Shown here in pieces: positions 27,383 to 36,060 of a stretch of 64,000 nucleotides of DNA (position 1 is the first letter of the stretch; each line of letters opens with the position of its first letter). The notes beneath the pieces were generated by a model. It was not told the DNA's origin. It ran no database searches and worked only from the letters and a program-made list of their open reading frames with translations. Source of the stretch: DATLXH01 sp035576005 (GTDB taxonomy: Bacteria; Acidobacteriota; Thermoanaerobaculia; Gp7-AA8); assembly GCA_035576005.1 (NCBI GenBank), contig DATLXH010000056.1, forward strand, positions 28,330-92,329, in the 5' to 3' direction. A program made the translations under genes and the position numbers.

Positions 27383-28012
27383 ATGCCCGCAAAAAACCCC
27401 GACCTCCACGGCAACGTTCCTGACAGTTGTGAGGTCGCTCTGTTGCTCATCGATGTCATCAATGATCTCGAGTTTGATACAGGCCCAGAGCTCTTCAGTC
27501 ACGCGCTTCCAATGGCCAGGTCTCTGGCGTCATTCAAAAAACGGTTGAAAGACGCCGGGATTCCGGTTGTCTACATCAATGACAACTTCGGCAAGTGGCA
27601 GTCGGACCTCCGCAAACTCGTGGACCATTGTCTCGAGGATGACGTTCGCGGGAAACCGCTGGTCGAGCTTCTTCGTCCCGAGGACGACGACTACTTCGTC
27701 CTCAAGCCGAAGCATTCGGGCTTCTACTCCACCACCCTGGACACACTACTGACGTATCTCGGCGCCAGGCGTCTGATCCTGACAGGGGTCGCTACCAACG
27801 TATGTGTTCAGTTCACGGCGAACGACGCATACCTGCGAGACTTCCATCTGGTCATTCCGCGTGACTGCGTCGCTGCGGCGAATCCTGAGGACACGCATCA
27901 TGCTCTCGAGCAGATGCGAGTCGTCCTGAAGGCTGACGTCCGGGCATCGACGGAGATTGCAACCGAGGAGCTCACACGGCCGGTAGCCGACGAAACGAAG
28001 GCGAAGAGCTGA
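27383..28012 (+). CDS. Isochorismatase-family cysteine hydrolase
   Basis: 209 aa with the fold and triad of the isochorismatase/nicotinamidase superfamily: the aspartate in LLLIDVIND (about residue 24), the lysine in LKPKHSGFYST (near 116) and the nucleophilic cysteine in GVATNVCVQFT (near 148). Members hydrolyse amides such as nicotinamide, ureidoacrylate or biuret-like compounds. The glycine-x-alanine-threonine before the cysteine fits amidases more than isochorismatase, but the substrate cannot be read. The start at 27383 lacks a strong ribosome site. The flanking gap of 268 bases on the left, including the rpsA leader, holds no other gene. Confidence 0.85.
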   Translation: MPAKNPDLHGNVPDSCEVALLLIDVINDLEFDTGPELFSHALPMARSLASFKKRLKDAGIPVVYINDNFGKWQSDLRKLVDHCLEDDVRGKPLVELLRPEDDDYFVLKPKHSGFYSTTLDTLLTYLGARRLILTGVATNVCVQFTANDAYLRDFHLVIPRDCVAAANPEDTHHALEQMRVVLKADVRASTEIATEELTRPVADETKAKS

Positions 28013-28076
28013 CGCGGCAGCTGCCTGCGGCAACGACAGAATAGTAGCTCCCGGTGTAGATCACCCACCGTCATGT

Positions 28077-28571
28077 CTATTCTTTCGCCAACTCTTCTTT
28101 AATGGCCTCGAGGATCTTCAGTTCCCCGACGTCTTTACTGCGCGCTGCCGCCCTCTTCATGCGGATGAGGTCGTCGATGGAGACGATTCTGACACGAAGC
28201 TCATCACCCAGATCGACCTCGGTCGAGTTTGCGACCAGGTCTCCATAGCCATTGGTTCCGCTGGGCGTCCCCAGGCAGTCCACACCACCCGCGGCCGTTT
28301 CGAAAGTGAAGGAGTCGCCCATGGCTAAGGTCTTCGCGTCCAGGATGAACGGCAGACCGGCTGGTGCACCCCGAAGGCTGGCCTCCAGTCTACGCAGCGC
28401 GCTCGCGAGGGCCTCATGATTCCCTGCGGTGCGCTCATAACAGATATCGAGATCGAATGTGAACGACGGCGAGCCCCAAAGGACACTCGCGAAACCACCG
28501 ATGACGACGAAACTCACTTCATGAGCGTTCAAGGTTCTCAGCGCCAGATGGGGATCGAAAACGATGCTCAT
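28077..28571 (-). CDS. Nucleotidyltransferase-fold protein paired with a small upstream ORF
   Basis: 164 aa with the polymerase-beta nucleotidyltransferase motif: VVIGGFASVLWGS followed by FDLDICYE, i.e. G-G-x(13)-D-x-D. The rest is mixed alpha/beta, with DDLIRMKRAAARSKD in the C-terminal helix as in many small nucleotidyltransferases of toxin-antitoxin or addiction modules. Its start codon overlaps the stop of the upstream 54-aa ORF (ATGA), which suggests a two-gene module. I cannot assign it to AbiEii, MNT or another named class with confidence. Confidence 0.7.
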   Translation of the reverse strand: MSIVFDPHLALRTLNAHEVSFVVIGGFASVLWGSPSFTFDLDICYERTAGNHEALASALRRLEASLRGAPAGLPFILDAKTLAMGDSFTFETAAGGVDCLGTPSGTNGYGDLVANSTEVDLGDELRVRIVSIDDLIRMKRAAARSKDVGELKILEAIKEELAKE

Positions 28572-28732
28572 AGGTGCCGCAGGTTCGCCCTGATCTTTGC
28601 GACGTTACGCGCGGACTCGACAAATACTCTGGCGCGCTCGGCAGGCGTGAGAGCGAGCCTCTGCCGAATCAGGGTTCGATCGACGCCGGAATCGTGCTTC
28701 TGCTCCCGCCCGTGAGCGATCTGCTCGTCCAT
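28568..28732 (-). CDS. 54-aa protein coupled to the nucleotidyltransferase
   Basis: The small minus-strand frame starts at ATG 28732 with MDEQIAHGREQKHDSGVD and ends in TGA at 28570-28568, overlapping the ATG of the next gene. It contains LTPAERARVFVESARNVAKI, a short helical segment similar in style to small proteins that precede nucleotidyltransferases. It is probably the partner (antitoxin-like or adaptor) of the downstream gene. This is inferred from the overlap and not from a recognised family. Confidence 0.6.
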   Translation of the reverse strand: MDEQIAHGREQKHDSGVDRTLIRQRLALTPAERARVFVESARNVAKIRANLRHL

Positions 28733-28779
28733 CGCTGAAGTGTACCTCGAGGCGTCAATCAGAAACGAAGTTGCCCCGT

Positions 28780-28852
28780 TTTCGTGGACACCTAACGATG
28801 TTGCGAAGAGTCCACGATGGAAAGACCCGAAGGGTATTCAGAAGAGGCTTAG
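28780..28852 (+). other. Possible insertion-sequence end remnant
   Basis: CCCCGTTTTCGTGGACACC is similar in style to IS3-type ends, and the next bases can be read as a broken start of a transposase (AKSPRWKDPK). It runs straight into the repeat at 28855. Weak evidence; no intact transposase is present. Confidence 0.3.
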
Positions 28853-28854
28853 CT

Positions 28855-28977
28855 CGCCTTTCTCACAGACCTTTGTCCCGAGCGTCGAGACATCAAGAGT
28901 GTCGCTGCGCCCTGACTCAACGCTTGGATCACACTGTGTGTGTGTTAACAGAGGAGCTGTGAGAAATGCGGGTTAGC
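28855..28977. repeat. Palindromic-ended dispersed repeat, copy 4 (short)
   Basis: Begins CGCCTTTCTCACAGACCTTT and ends GCTGTGAGAAATGCGGGTTA, the same outer ends as the copies at 2251, 13175 and 22730. The interior is different and only about 85 bases long. It contains a (TG)5 run. Confidence 0.65.
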
Positions 28978-29137
28978 GGCGGATAATTCGACTAGTTCGA
29001 TCGGGAAGAACACTGGAGGATCTGCCCCGAGAGCTCGAGCCGTCGGCACAATCGCCCGGTAGCCGTCCACCGAAGCTACGACCCCAATCCACTCAGTTCC
29101 GCGCGGCAGGGCTCCTGTGACTGAATGGACCCCACTG

Positions 29138-29491
29138 TCACAGTGCGGGGTTCTGAAAGACCTGCTTGACGGCTGAGTCACAACTGATCGTTGCGAGCGT
29201 TTGAGGCCCGAGCGTTGCTGCGAAGCCCGCACCGTGTGACGTGACCAACTTAGCTTGGGACCGGAACCCGTGCCGCGCTTCCAGTCGCGGGAGTTCCTTT
29301 CCGAGTTCGAGATTGTCTTGGATAAAGACAGTGTAGGAGTCGGCTCGCGGGTTCGGCACCGTGAGCAGAGGGGCCGGGTTCGAACACGTGCTCAAGGGAG
29401 CGGTCGGTGAAGCAGATTCTGAACAGGCCAAGGAAGTGAAAGCGAGAGCGGAGACTGCCAGAGCGAAGATGGTGTTCTTTAGCGGTTTCAT
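29138..29491 (-). CDS. Lipoprotein with inhibitor I9 (subtilisin-propeptide-like) domain
   Basis: 117 aa from the ATG at 29491, which has GAGGAGA seven bases before it. The signal peptide (MKPLKNTIFALAVSALAF) ends in a lipobox TSLAC. The mature part resembles peptidase inhibitor I9: DSYTVFIQ at the first strand, a helix with LEARHGF, then GAGFAATLGPQTLATISCD and VKQVFQNPAL. I9 domains normally serve as folding propeptides of subtilases, and stand-alone copies act as inhibitors or foldases; no protease gene is adjacent. A related truncated I9-like peptide occurs at 52311-52535 in the same island. Confidence 0.7.
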   Translation of the reverse strand: MKPLKNTIFALAVSALAFTSLACSESASPTAPLSTCSNPAPLLTVPNPRADSYTVFIQDNLELGKELPRLEARHGFRSQAKLVTSHGAGFAATLGPQTLATISCDSAVKQVFQNPAL

Positions 29492-29666
29492 ATGTTTCTC
29501 CTCATTCACAGGTGCCACGTTTCGGGCTTTCCTGTGAGACGAACCGTGCAAAGAAACGTTTCTCCAACAAAGACGACTTATCCACGTCAGGAGGGAATTG
29601 GAGCCGCCACAGGATCTTCGGTCTTAGGCACGCCGTCATTTGAACGTTCGCGGGACGATCGTGTCG

Positions 29667-29771
29667 GCCTAACGGACCCCAGTTCACCGGCTCCGGTCCG
29701 CACGCGACATTGTAGCGCACTCGCGGCCAGGCAACTTGCTGGCCGGAGTCCGGTGCAACGCCGAGTTAGGC
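29667..29771 (-). other. attC-like site 1 (minus orientation)
   Basis: 105 bases. Read on the minus strand it begins GCCTAACTCGGCGTTGCACC (R'' box, 5-base spacer, L'' box). An imperfect stem around CCGGAC...CCGGAGCC follows, then GGTGAAC (L'), an 8-base spacer and GTTAGGC (R'). The extra G in L'' relative to L' gives the extrahelical base typical of attC. It directly follows the stop of the frameshifted gene 29800-30628. Confidence 0.75.
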
Positions 29772-29799
29772 GGAGCTCGCACAATCACTTGTGCAGAAT

Positions 29800-30628
29800 C
29801 TAGTTCACCTCGTCCTGAGGCGTCACGACAGACAACACCTGCGTGTCGTTAGAAATCGTCTGAAAATACGTCCAGAACTTCGTGCCCGGCGTGACGGGAG
29901 CCACTTCGATGGTAACCCTCGAAAACGCGCGAAGCTCAGGAACGTTCACATATAAATCGTCCAGTTGCGCGAACCCAGGCACGTTGAAGGACGGAAGGTG
30001 AGCACAGAAGATATCTGAGTTCGGATCGGTGATGATGCGTAATCGCTTCTGAGCGATGAGATCACGCTCTCTGATGGAGTCACCCCCAGGCGATTGATAA
30101 AAACGAACATCAAGCTCGATTCCGGGGGGCGCACAAGGGTTGGGGTGGTAAATACGAACTGTCTGACGAGATGTACCATCGATTGGCACGTTGACCAGAT
30201 AGGTTGCGGAGGTCCGAAAATCGGACTCGCGCACGACTGGCAGCTCGGTACCATATGGTTGAACCTTGCGGGAGAGCTCCAGTACGCGCAAGCTGTAATG
30301 AAGTTGTGCAGCATGTTCAGCACGAACAAAGAGAAGACTGCCGTGAAAGTGGCCGTGAGCCCGAATCGTGGAGGGATTGACGGTCGTACCCGGATAAACA
30401 ATCCCGAATAAGCACTCGAACAGACAGGCGGCTGGCCGAAACTGCACGAAGTCCGGACCTGAGTTGTAGATAGCCAACTCGCTCTTCCATAAAGATCCAA
30501 AACGTCCGGCGGTCTCTCGAAAAAGTAACCACTCGCACGAACCCGGGCGGAACTTCCTGCTGCGCGCCAGCCTCGTGAGTCGCGCAAAGAAAAAACAACA
30601 TCGTGACAAGGACCGCTCGATTTCTCAT
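29800..30628 (-). pseudogene. Secreted GTEIPVVRE-domain protein, frameshifted
   Basis: The start at 30628 gives a good signal peptide (MRNRAVLVTMLFFLCATHE) and the first residues VPPGFVRVVTF. At a run of five T on the coding strand (30524-30520) the reading must change frame to continue as RETAGRFGSLWKSELAIYN, matching the paralogue at 52612 (TPGRFGSLWKSEFFVLN). The rest is intact and ends with FWTYFQTISNDTQ and VVTPQDEVN. The composite would be about 275 aa with YGTELPVVRESDF as the hallmark. This may be a real mutation, phase variation or an error. It is divergent from 30749 and is followed by attC site 1. Confidence 0.75.
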
Positions 30629-30667
30629 GTCCGCCTCGTGCGTTGAATCACCCTGTCGTTATTTATA

Positions 30668-30684
30668 TATGCTGTTTTACCATA
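30668..30684. promoter_or_regulatory. Dyad TATG-N9-CATA in divergent promoter region 1
   Basis: TATGCTGTTTTACCATA lies in an AT-rich divergent gap (30629-30748). The same 17-base sequence occurs inverted at 45928-45944, and a related one at 57108-57124. A shared operator, or a promoter core, for the secreted-protein operons is inferred. Confidence 0.55.
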
Positions 30685-30748
30685 CTCTGATATCTTCTCC
30701 TCAGTCGACCCCGCCAGCGGGCTGTGACGGCATACGGAGATCGATCCA

Positions 30749-31864
30749 ATGAGAATCAGGTTGCTCGCCAGTGTGCTTTTGCTCACTTTCTTCTCTAACG
30801 CGCCCATGCAGGCGCAGAATAACGAGCTCCCGATCATCACGACAGTGAGTCCTTCCTCCGGTCCTCTCGAGGGCGGCAGCACCGTAGTGATTGATGGAGC
30901 GAGTTTAAAGTCCAACTGCCAGATCACGTGTCCTCTGACCCGAGTTTATTTCGGCACCGTTGAAGGACGTATCGTCGGGGATCATGCATCCCGCATCATC
31001 GTGATCGCCCCGCCCCACGCAGCCGGAGTTGTGGATATAAGGATCGTTCTTCCCAACGGCAGCACGGCGATCCGCAAGGCGGTTTTTCGATACGGTCAGG
31101 CAGGGGTCGAAGCTCAGGAGTTCGAACGGATTCTGGTGCCGATCGCCAGCTCGGACTTTCCCGGAGCTTACGAATCGTTCTGGGTCACGCGCCTATCCGT
31201 CTATAACGACAACGATCGAGTGGTGCAAGAAAACAGCGAGCTCCTTTTCTATTCCGGTATCTTCCCTCGGGGCTCATCTTTACTGCCTTCAAAGAAAGCT
31301 ACGATCCTCCCTCCCCACGCCCTCCAAGCAATAAGGCCGTCCTGGCAACCCGGAGTGATCGTGTATGCGCGGAAGGATGTGGCTGATGGTCTTCACTTCT
31401 CTCTGAGAATCCGTGACACGACCAGGCAGGCTACCGCGTACGGAACAGAGATCCCGGTTGTGCGTGAACGTGAGCTGCGGACTGGGCCGATCATTTTGCT
31501 GAACCTCCCTGTCGGCGAACGATACCGGCAGAGTCTACGAATCTATGAGGTTGATCGCAGTTCAAATACGTGCGGCCGGGTGCAGCTGCGTTTGTTCGAC
31601 ATGAGCTCCGGCGAGACACTCGCCTCGAGAGAAATTGAACTGACCAACTACGAGGGACGACCTTGTACCGTCGCAGAGTACCTGGACAGGCACTACCCAA
31701 ATGGCGCTCAAATCCACTCGCTCGCCCAACAGTTACTCCCCGAGCGGGGTAGCCGCGAATTCGTTGGATTGGAACTACGACCTCTCAGCGTGGGACTTCG
31801 TTACTGGGCCTTCGTAACAATCGGCGATAACGAAACGCAGCACGTATCGACCATTACGCCATGA
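30749..31864 (+). CDS. Secreted IPT/TIG plus GTEIPVVRE-domain protein
   Basis: 371 aa. The signal peptide covers about residues 1-23, ending MQAQ. The IPT/TIG domain (about 30-112) has the GPLEGGSTVVIDG turn and ends in PPHAAGVVDIRI. A beta-rich domain (about 125-371) has ESFWVTRLSVYN, the hallmark GTEIPVVRERELRTG, RQSLRIYEVD and the end GLRYWAFVTIGDNETQHV. TIG domains are immunoglobulin-like folds of surface proteins. The second domain is shared by at least eight genes here, and I know no function for it. The 40-base gap to the propeller gene at 31905 suggests one transcript, driven from the divergent region with the dyad. Confidence 0.8.
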   Translation: MRIRLLASVLLLTFFSNAPMQAQNNELPIITTVSPSSGPLEGGSTVVIDGASLKSNCQITCPLTRVYFGTVEGRIVGDHASRIIVIAPPHAAGVVDIRIVLPNGSTAIRKAVFRYGQAGVEAQEFERILVPIASSDFPGAYESFWVTRLSVYNDNDRVVQENSELLFYSGIFPRGSSLLPSKKATILPPHALQAIRPSWQPGVIVYARKDVADGLHFSLRIRDTTRQATAYGTEIPVVRERELRTGPIILLNLPVGERYRQSLRIYEVDRSSNTCGRVQLRLFDMSSGETLASREIELTNYEGRPCTVAEYLDRHYPNGAQIHSLAQQLLPERGSREFVGLELRPLSVGLRYWAFVTIGDNETQHVSTITP

Positions 31865-31904
31865 ACTCGAGCTCCGTTTGCCCGGCCACAACTCGGTAAC
31901 ATTT

Positions 31905-34136
31905 ATGAGACCAGCTTCTCGATTCCTGTTGCTTTACACATTGCTGTTCACGGCACACGTATCCCTTGCTGAAGGGCTGGGCCCTGAACGCGCTGTCTCA
32001 GAGCCAGTTTCACGGCCGGTCACTTACGAACGCGTCTCTCCGGCTGCGGCCACAGACGGGCGAGACTTTCTCGTCGTCTGGACCGATTCCTCCCCGGGTG
32101 AGCCCTCGACCTTTGCAGCCCTGGTTCACGAGGATGGAACTTCGTCGGAGGAGCTCTACATTGGACCGAGCAGCCCGAACTTCTCGAAGCCACCAGTTGT
32201 CGTGTGGAACGGCACTGAGTACATCATCGAGTCGTCGAGCCGTCTCTACAGAGTTTCTTCACGAGGAGAGTTACTGGGCGTTGCCGAGGAGCTCGTGTTC
32301 ACCAGTAACGGACCTGATCAAGCCGTCAACCGCGGCGTGGCCGTCGCCTCGCTCCTCCCCTCCGGTGTCGTGCTCGGCAGAAACGGTCGACCCATAGCCT
32401 CGGATCACACCGGAAGGATTCTCGCTGCCACAGGAATCGAAGAGGGATTCCTTGTTGTCTCCGCCCTGCCCTGTTGTGCCGAAAAGCTCACTCTCGCCTT
32501 GATTGGCCCGGACGGGAAAACAATCCGCAGCCAACCACTTCCGACCGGGTTCGCGTCCGCCGGGTCGATTGCGTGGAGCGGAGCTCGTGGACTGGTCGTG
32601 CTTTTTACGCACCCCAAGAACGTTGCGTTTCTCATCGACGAAACGTTGACCGTTCGGAAAGTCATTGAAACCGGCCGGCAGGGATATCCCTCCGTCGTCT
32701 GGGACGGCGAGACTTTCGTCGTGACTGAGGAGGCGCCGCAGTCAAGTCCAGGCGTTCAACAGATCATCGTCTCGAGAATCTCGAGCGAAGGAGATATCCT
32801 TCCATCCATCGGCACTACAGCCGAGGTCGCCGGAAGTTACGCTCCCGACTCCCATTCACTGGTTACGAATGGAAGAACGACGCTTCTGGTTCGCGTCGAA
32901 GGATCGAATTACTACGAGGGCGGGACTCTCCGAGGTTCGCTGATCAGTCGAGGGGCGTCTGCTTCGAGCTCAATCGAACGAAGCTTTCTTATTGGCGCAG
33001 CTCCGGCGGCTCAGAACAATCCAGACATTGCCACCAGTCCAGCAGCTGAACTGATCGTCTGGGGAGAGGGCGGTACCGGGGATCGAGCAGTGTTTGCCAG
33101 ATGGCTGCCTCGGGATCCTTCGATCCCATCGAGGCTGTTGGAGGTAGGGAGTTCGCGTGGTCGCTTCGCCTCGCAACCTGTAGTCACATTTGGCAACAAC
33201 ACCTTCCTCGTTGTCTGGTCGGATGCCGGAGTCATGCGGAGCAGGAAGGTCACAAGCGAGGGAGCGCTCGCTCCTGCCGTCATCGACGCAGCGCCCAGTT
33301 ACTCGCCCGCGCTCGATGTTTCATGGAATGGCGAAACCTACCTCGTCGTGAGCCAGGGTGGGTTCGCTCAGCAACTTGACAGCAACGGAGCAGCCATCGG
33401 AAGTTCCGTGCAATTTCCGACAGCCGCCATTGACGCGGCGGTGCTGGCGATCGGCAATACCTGGTATGTGGCCTGGAACGGGCCCGATGACCGTTACTGC
33501 CAGCTAACCTGCGGGAGCAATCCTAACGCCGGCGTGTACCTTTCCAGATTCGGATCCTCCGGCCAGTTCATCGATGTCAGGCCCTTGAAACTCGCGCAAC
33601 TGGGATTCGCTGTCGAAATCGCGACCGACATGCAACAGCTACTCGTGACGTGGATTGAACCATACGAAGGAACCGTCGATCGAATCGCCTACGCTCGCGT
33701 CCTACCGAGTCTGAAAATGCTCGATCCGACGCGTCAATTTCTTCCGATCGAAATCACTTCACATCCATTTAGGCCTCCGCCGCCCGGAGGATCACCTAAC
33801 CGCGCTGTAACAATCTTTGACGGCAAGGCCTGGTCCCTGGCATGGACGACGGCGGAGTCTGGTGGCGCTCTACTTTCAGTGGCGGCCCTGGAAGTCGACA
33901 CTCCCCTTTCCGGAGTCAACCCTCCCCGACCGATCACTGTTGGCGCACTGAGATTCCGCCAGAGTCTCCCCGAGCCGCTGCAGCAGCGCGACGCGCATCT
34001 GGCCATCAACTCCCGGTATGGGAGAACGACGATCGCGTATGTCCGCTCGATCGTGGAATCCCGATATGGAAAACTTCGACGAGTGTTCTTTCGCTCCTTA
34101 TCGGTAGCATCCCGTCATCGTTCGACGAGACGATGA
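31905..34136 (+). CDS. Large secreted beta-propeller-like protein (family member 1)
   Basis: 743 aa from ATG 31905 (signal peptide MRPASRFLLLYTLLFTAHVS); a TTG nine codons earlier is possible. The body is a series of beta repeats of about 50-60 residues with the pattern [DG]-[GN]-x-[FY]-[LV]-V-V-W-x-[DE], for example GRDFLVVWTDSS, WDGETFVVTEE and NNTFLVVWSD, as in multi-bladed propellers. The start of the mature protein (GPERAVSEP, SPAAATDGRDFLVVW) is shared with 43656. The C-terminus LRRVFFRS...RHRSTRR carries the basic tail common to the island. No catalytic motif is seen; a surface or secreted role is likely. Confidence 0.75.
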   Translation: MRPASRFLLLYTLLFTAHVSLAEGLGPERAVSEPVSRPVTYERVSPAAATDGRDFLVVWTDSSPGEPSTFAALVHEDGTSSEELYIGPSSPNFSKPPVVVWNGTEYIIESSSRLYRVSSRGELLGVAEELVFTSNGPDQAVNRGVAVASLLPSGVVLGRNGRPIASDHTGRILAATGIEEGFLVVSALPCCAEKLTLALIGPDGKTIRSQPLPTGFASAGSIAWSGARGLVVLFTHPKNVAFLIDETLTVRKVIETGRQGYPSVVWDGETFVVTEEAPQSSPGVQQIIVSRISSEGDILPSIGTTAEVAGSYAPDSHSLVTNGRTTLLVRVEGSNYYEGGTLRGSLISRGASASSSIERSFLIGAAPAAQNNPDIATSPAAELIVWGEGGTGDRAVFARWLPRDPSIPSRLLEVGSSRGRFASQPVVTFGNNTFLVVWSDAGVMRSRKVTSEGALAPAVIDAAPSYSPALDVSWNGETYLVVSQGGFAQQLDSNGAAIGSSVQFPTAAIDAAVLAIGNTWYVAWNGPDDRYCQLTCGSNPNAGVYLSRFGSSGQFIDVRPLKLAQLGFAVEIATDMQQLLVTWIEPYEGTVDRIAYARVLPSLKMLDPTRQFLPIEITSHPFRPPPPGGSPNRAVTIFDGKAWSLAWTTAESGGALLSVAALEVDTPLSGVNPPRPITVGALRFRQSLPEPLQQRDAHLAINSRYGRTTIAYVRSIVESRYGKLRRVFFRSLSVASRHRSTRR

Positions 34137-34197
34137 TCAGCTGGTCGCCAACATTGAAACGAGTGTAAATCCCGGGTCTGTGGAACAGGAGACGACG

Positions 34198-34612
34198 ATG
34201 CGCTTTACCTCGAATTGGTTAATCACCTTCGCTGCTTTACTGGCTGTCTCCGCGGCCCAGGCACAGGAGCGCAGGATTACGTCCATTACCCCATCACGAG
34301 GCTCGATCCATGGCGGTGAAGACGTTGTGATCGCAGGACTGGGATTTGTGGCAATTTGCCCTCAGGTGTGCCACGGGGTGCGGGAGGTGTGGTTCGGGGG
34401 GGTGAAAGCCGAGATCCTTCAGCTGACAAATACGTCAATCGCCGTGAGGACTCCTCCACATCCTCCCGCCGCTGCCGGCCGTAATGAAAGTGAAGGCCTC
34501 TCTGGCCACAATCCGAACGAAGGAATTGACGACTACGATGTCGACCTTCCCGCACTCGGACTTGTTCCTGCGTGAACAACGAAACACAGCATGTCACGCT
34601 CGTGACACCGCA
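34198..34612 (+). pseudogene. Remnant of a TIG/GTEIPVVRE-family gene (internal deletion)
   Basis: The ATG at 34198 (GGAGA upstream) begins a normal signal peptide (MRFTSNWLITFAALLAVSA) and an IPT/TIG domain (SIHGGEDVVIAG ... RTPPHPPAA). The coding sequence then drifts for about 30 residues. After a stop, in another frame, it shows only the last residues of the family (VNNETQHVTLVTPQ, stop at 34612). The roughly 230 residues between are missing. It follows the propeller gene by 61 bases, in the place where an intact family gene might once have been. Confidence 0.7.
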
Positions 34613-34836
34613 ATGATCAAATAAGGGCTGAGGCAGGTTCATGTTCTTCGAGAACTACATCAACCGCTCAAGAGCACAGTCGACCAACATCTTCAGGTTC
34701 GGGTCAAGCCAGTATCAAACCACCAATGTGGAAGTTGTGAAGCCACTCTCTCGGCGATGACCTTCGATCAGGCCTGCGGTGAGGTTCCGGTGGGAGCCGC
34801 CGTCGAACGCTTTGCAAATTACGTGATGGAAGCGCG
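34613..34836. other. Intergenic stretch with a 39-codon fragment
   Basis: A short open frame, MFFENYINRSRAQSTNIFRF and on, runs from 34641 to a stop at 34760. It has no visible ribosome site and resembles no gene I recognise, so it is probably a remnant. Nothing else is seen here. Confidence 0.3.
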
Positions 34837-35619
34837 ATGACACGCTTGTTAAAGCAGGTTCAGTTCGTTTGTCTTCTTGTCACCTTGATTGCAACTACGC
34901 TGGCCGCGGCCCCAGGGGATCGCGCAAGAATAGTCAACCGCTCTCAGTCCAAAACTGCGATCCTCCTGCCGGTCTCCTACCAGCGGGGTGACATCCTTGA
35001 GACTGAGATCCACATTCGCAACCGCGGTCTAACCCCTTTGGAGATCAGTGGTGCGCCCTGCTTTAACACATGCTCGAGAATAATCCGATTACGCGCTCTG
35101 GAGACGCGTGTAGGTCCGGTGATTTCGTTTCATTCCATAGTCGGATTACCGGGAACGCTGATATCGACCTCCAGTCCCGAGCAGCTGAGCTTCAGTCTAC
35201 GTCTATTCGACCCGTCGAAGCCGGAAGCCATGGGGACGGACGTGCCAGTCATCCGTGAATCAGAAATGCTCAGCGGGAAGATAGATTTGCCCGGCGTCCC
35301 ACTATCAGGGCGGCTGCAAGTGACCCTCAGGATCTATGGAAGTAGGGTTGGCTCCCGATTCGTGGTGCGAATTTTCGATGATGCGGAAACATTGCGAAAA
35401 GTGATGACCGCAACCACAGGCGCTACCGTAACCGACGGCGAACACGTCATCCGTCCTTCCAGCGTTCAGATCGATCAACTCGAAACTTTGCCCGAGTTGG
35501 CCGGTCTGAATCGCGCCAGAATCGAAGTCGAACCCGAGGACCCCGAGGGTAAGTTCTGGACCTTCGTGACGGTGTGGAACAGAGAAACCGGTCATATCAT
35601 GACCGTCACGCCGCAATAG
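34837..35619 (+). CDS. Secreted GTEIPVVRE-domain protein, group B copy 1
   Basis: 260 aa. Signal peptide about residues 1-24 (VQFVCLLVTLIATTLAAA); there is no TIG domain. The beta domain opens TAILLPVSYQRGDILETEIH and contains ISGAPCFNTCSRIIRL (a likely disulfide pair), SFSLRLFDPSKPEAMGTDVP then VIRESEM, and SRFVVRIFDDAETLRKVMTA. It ends FWTFVTVWNRETGHIMTVTP. It is almost the same protein as 39294 and 51526, with nucleotide identity visibly high along the whole mature part, so these are recent duplicates. Function unknown; secretion is inferred from the signal peptide. Confidence 0.75.
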   Translation: MTRLLKQVQFVCLLVTLIATTLAAAPGDRARIVNRSQSKTAILLPVSYQRGDILETEIHIRNRGLTPLEISGAPCFNTCSRIIRLRALETRVGPVISFHSIVGLPGTLISTSSPEQLSFSLRLFDPSKPEAMGTDVPVIRESEMLSGKIDLPGVPLSGRLQVTLRIYGSRVGSRFVVRIFDDAETLRKVMTATTGATVTDGEHVIRPSSVQIDQLETLPELAGLNRARIEVEPEDPEGKFWTFVTVWNRETGHIMTVTPQ

Positions 35620-35659
35620 TGGGACGCGACAGGGAATCTCGCTGGACGTAAGCTACTGG

Positions 35660-35688
35660 CTTGAGTCCGCTGCACGGTCCAGTTAGGC
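35660..35688 (-). other. Degenerate attC half-site
   Basis: TGAGTCCGCTGCACGGTCCA then GTTAGGCC matches the R''-L'' end of the attC sites at 29667 and 40161 (GAGTCCGGTGCAACGCCGAG then TTAGGC) with a few changes. No matching second half is found nearby. It lies in a gap of about 700 bases (35620-36315) in which I see no gene. Confidence 0.4.
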
Positions 35689-36040
35689 CGAGGCCGCCTC
35701 CTTTGCGCGATCGACCTGCTACCATAGAGGCTTCGAGATCGGGCCGCACCGCCCGGAGCGGTGAGGTCTCGTCGACCTCGATGAGACTCCGTCCACGAGG
35801 GAGAATAGCCATGCTGGCGTCGGAGGAGATCGGCATCAATGCGGTCGCGTCGCAGTGGGACTCCTGCCGGCATAGCTTCGACGGTCACCGTGAGAGACGG
35901 TTTAACCCCACGGGTCCTTGACTGAATTCGGCGGTTTGGCGTTCGATCGACGACTGCAATGAAAACGATGCATTCCTGAGGCGCCGTGCCACGCGCAACA
36001 CCTTTAGCTTTCTGCTTGCCTGGAGCGGCAATACTTCATA

Positions 36041-36060
36041 TTGCGGGTCTGACCCCAATG
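36041..36060. repeat. 20-base repeat shared with 59870-59889
   Basis: TTGCGGGTCTGACCCCAATG is the exact reverse complement of 59870-59889. The GGGGTCAGACC core is of the type found in REP-like or transposon ends. The copy at 59870 sits where the gene 59623 loses similarity to its family. Confidence 0.6.

Noticed and set aside
35606..35921. Overlapping open frames on both strands in the 35.6-36.3 kb gap
   Set aside because: No ribosome sites, signal peptides or family similarity. The area also contains an attC half-site, so it is more likely debris.
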